DNA from: Parabacteroides acidifaciens
GTDB lineage: Bacteria; Bacteroidota; Bacteroidia; Bacteroidales; Tannerellaceae
DNA: 64,000 nt
Reading direction: 5' to 3'
Assembly (NCBI RefSeq): GCF_003363715.1
Contig: NZ_QREV01000006.1
Location: 62,001-126,000, forward strand
Notes under the pieces: generated by a model
Told to the model about the DNA's origin: nothing
Databases searched by the model: none
What the model saw: only the letters and a program-made list of their open reading frames with translations
Position numbers and translations under genes: made by a program
Part shown: piece by piece, positions 63,417 through 64,000 of the stretch
Layout of the letters: each line of letters begins with the position of its first letter
How positions within the stretch are numbered: the stretch's first letter is position 1

Positions 63417-64000
63417 CTACGAAGGATGAAATTTTTCAGGGACAACTTCCAGCATTTCCAAAAAACAGTTTACCCATTGACTTGGAGACAAACAAACAAT
63501 TTGAGCATTAAGGTTTAAACCGAATTTTTCCGAAATTGACCTGACCTGACTTTTCCTGAAAATCGACTTTAAAGCTGTTTTTACAGATAAATCAGGTTTC
63601 TCTAACAGACAGGAAATAAATGCTAAGTATTTGGCTTTAAACTTAAAATCAAAAAATAACTGTTTTCTTTTAATGTTTAACAGGGCTGATTTGACAGTTG
63701 GCGGTGGAAAGAAACTTTCAGGACCTACCTCATAGACAAGTTTCAAATCAAAAAAAGTATGATAGAAAACGGTATATGGATTGTAAAGCTTCCTCGAAAA
63801 TAACTTTTGTGTAGGTTCTAACTGAAGGACAATGGAACCTCCCAGAAAATTTCCAAGACTCTCAAACATCAGGATTTTGAAAATATCGGAAGTAATGCCA
63901 TAAGGAATATTTGACACCACTTTGAAAGGAAATTTCGGAACTGCAAAATTCCTAAAATCACAACCGACAACTTGAACATTTCGGGCATCAGAAAATAATT
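63417..64000 (-). CDS. ermF: 23S rRNA (adenine-N6)-dimethyltransferase ErmF, 5' part outside window
   Basis: Dimethylates A2058 of 23S rRNA and so gives resistance to macrolides, lincosamides and streptogramin B. The 194 C-terminal residues are visible, ending PEKFHPS; the frame runs open off the right edge (LFSDARNVQVVGCDFRNF is the first part). The catalytic NIPYGITSD motif and the substrate-binding FFPPPTVKSALL are intact. The sequence agrees with the Bacteroides ErmF I know, apart from a few possible substitutions. AT-rich, unlike the GC-rich relaxase next to it. Confidence 0.93.
   Translation of the reverse strand, partial: LFSDARNVQVVGCDFRNFAVPKFPFKVVSNIPYGITSDIFKILMFESLGNFLGGSIVLQLEPTQKLFSRKLYNPYTVFYHTFFDLKLVYEVGPESFFPPPTVKSALLNIKRKQLFFDFKFKAKYLAFISCLLEKPDLSVKTALKSIFRKSQVRSISEKFGLNLNAQIVCLSPSQWVNCFLEMLEVVPEKFHPS

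Larger units (their letters stand above)
59358..64000. mobile_element. Integrative mobilizable element carrying ermF, right end outside window
   Basis: Tyrosine recombinase, small accessory gene, repeat array, oriT-like region, MobV relaxase and a macrolide-resistance methylase follow one another. GC content jumps from the flanking chromosome in the int-mob part and falls sharply in ermF, suggesting a composite origin. No conjugation (tra) genes are seen in the visible part, so transfer would need a helper. The left boundary is uncertain within 59334-59616. Confidence 0.75.

Overview
The window is a chromosome segment from a gut Bacteroidota, most like Parabacteroides. The evidence is a SusC/SusD pair with a hybrid two-component regulator, -7 boxes of the Bacteroidota type (TAnnTTTG) before many genes, several small outer-membrane barrel genes, and an ermF-bearing mobilizable element. 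No rRNA, tRNA or CRISPR array was recognised.

Layout. 1-11 kb: the start of a flippase gene behind ruvB, a DUF4143 ATPase, three related outer-membrane barrel genes plus a decayed fourth, a DUF3244/lipoprotein operon, a TPR membrane regulator, a second DUF4143 ATPase, and copy A of a ~517 bp intergenic repeat. 11-24 kb: an ABC exporter pair, then a sialic-acid locus: ROK regulator, nanA, N-acylglucosamine 2-epimerase, MFS transporter, GH33 sialidase, and a 1539-residue fusion of hexosaminidase, sialate O-acetylesterase and sialate mutarotase. Together these would release, de-acetylate, mutarotate, import and degrade sialic acid as far as GlcNAc. 24-37 kb: a hybrid sensor/regulator, SusC, SusD, and three exported enzymes (Tat aldo/keto reductase, DUF2264 protein, VOC protein), a polysaccharide locus of unknown substrate. 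37-43 kb: housekeeping genes (LOG, TIGR02757, AlkD-like, 2-hydroxyacid dehydrogenase, esterase, nucleoside-recognition membrane protein, ybeY) and a HEPN/MNT pair, followed by copy B of the repeat.

44-52 kb holds a probable signalling island: two paralogous beta-propeller lipoproteins, a stand-alone LytTR protein, a TonB-like protein, a HepT/MntA pair, and a LytS-type kinase with its LytTR regulator. The kinase carries a thioredoxin-like domain that has lost both cysteines. A 41 bp box with two 21 bp-spaced direct repeats lies at the same distance from the -7 box of the second propeller gene and of the kinase operon, so the two promoters probably share one LytTR activator. This is the best candidate for an undescribed system.

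52-58 kb: mnmG, a perfect 16 bp parS site (suggesting nearness to oriC), uvrC, dtd, a MazG-like gene and deoC. 58-64 kb: palindromic repeats, a Bro-N protein, then an integrative mobilizable element (tyrosine recombinase, small accessory gene, oriT-like region, MobV relaxase) carrying ermF, which runs off the right edge.
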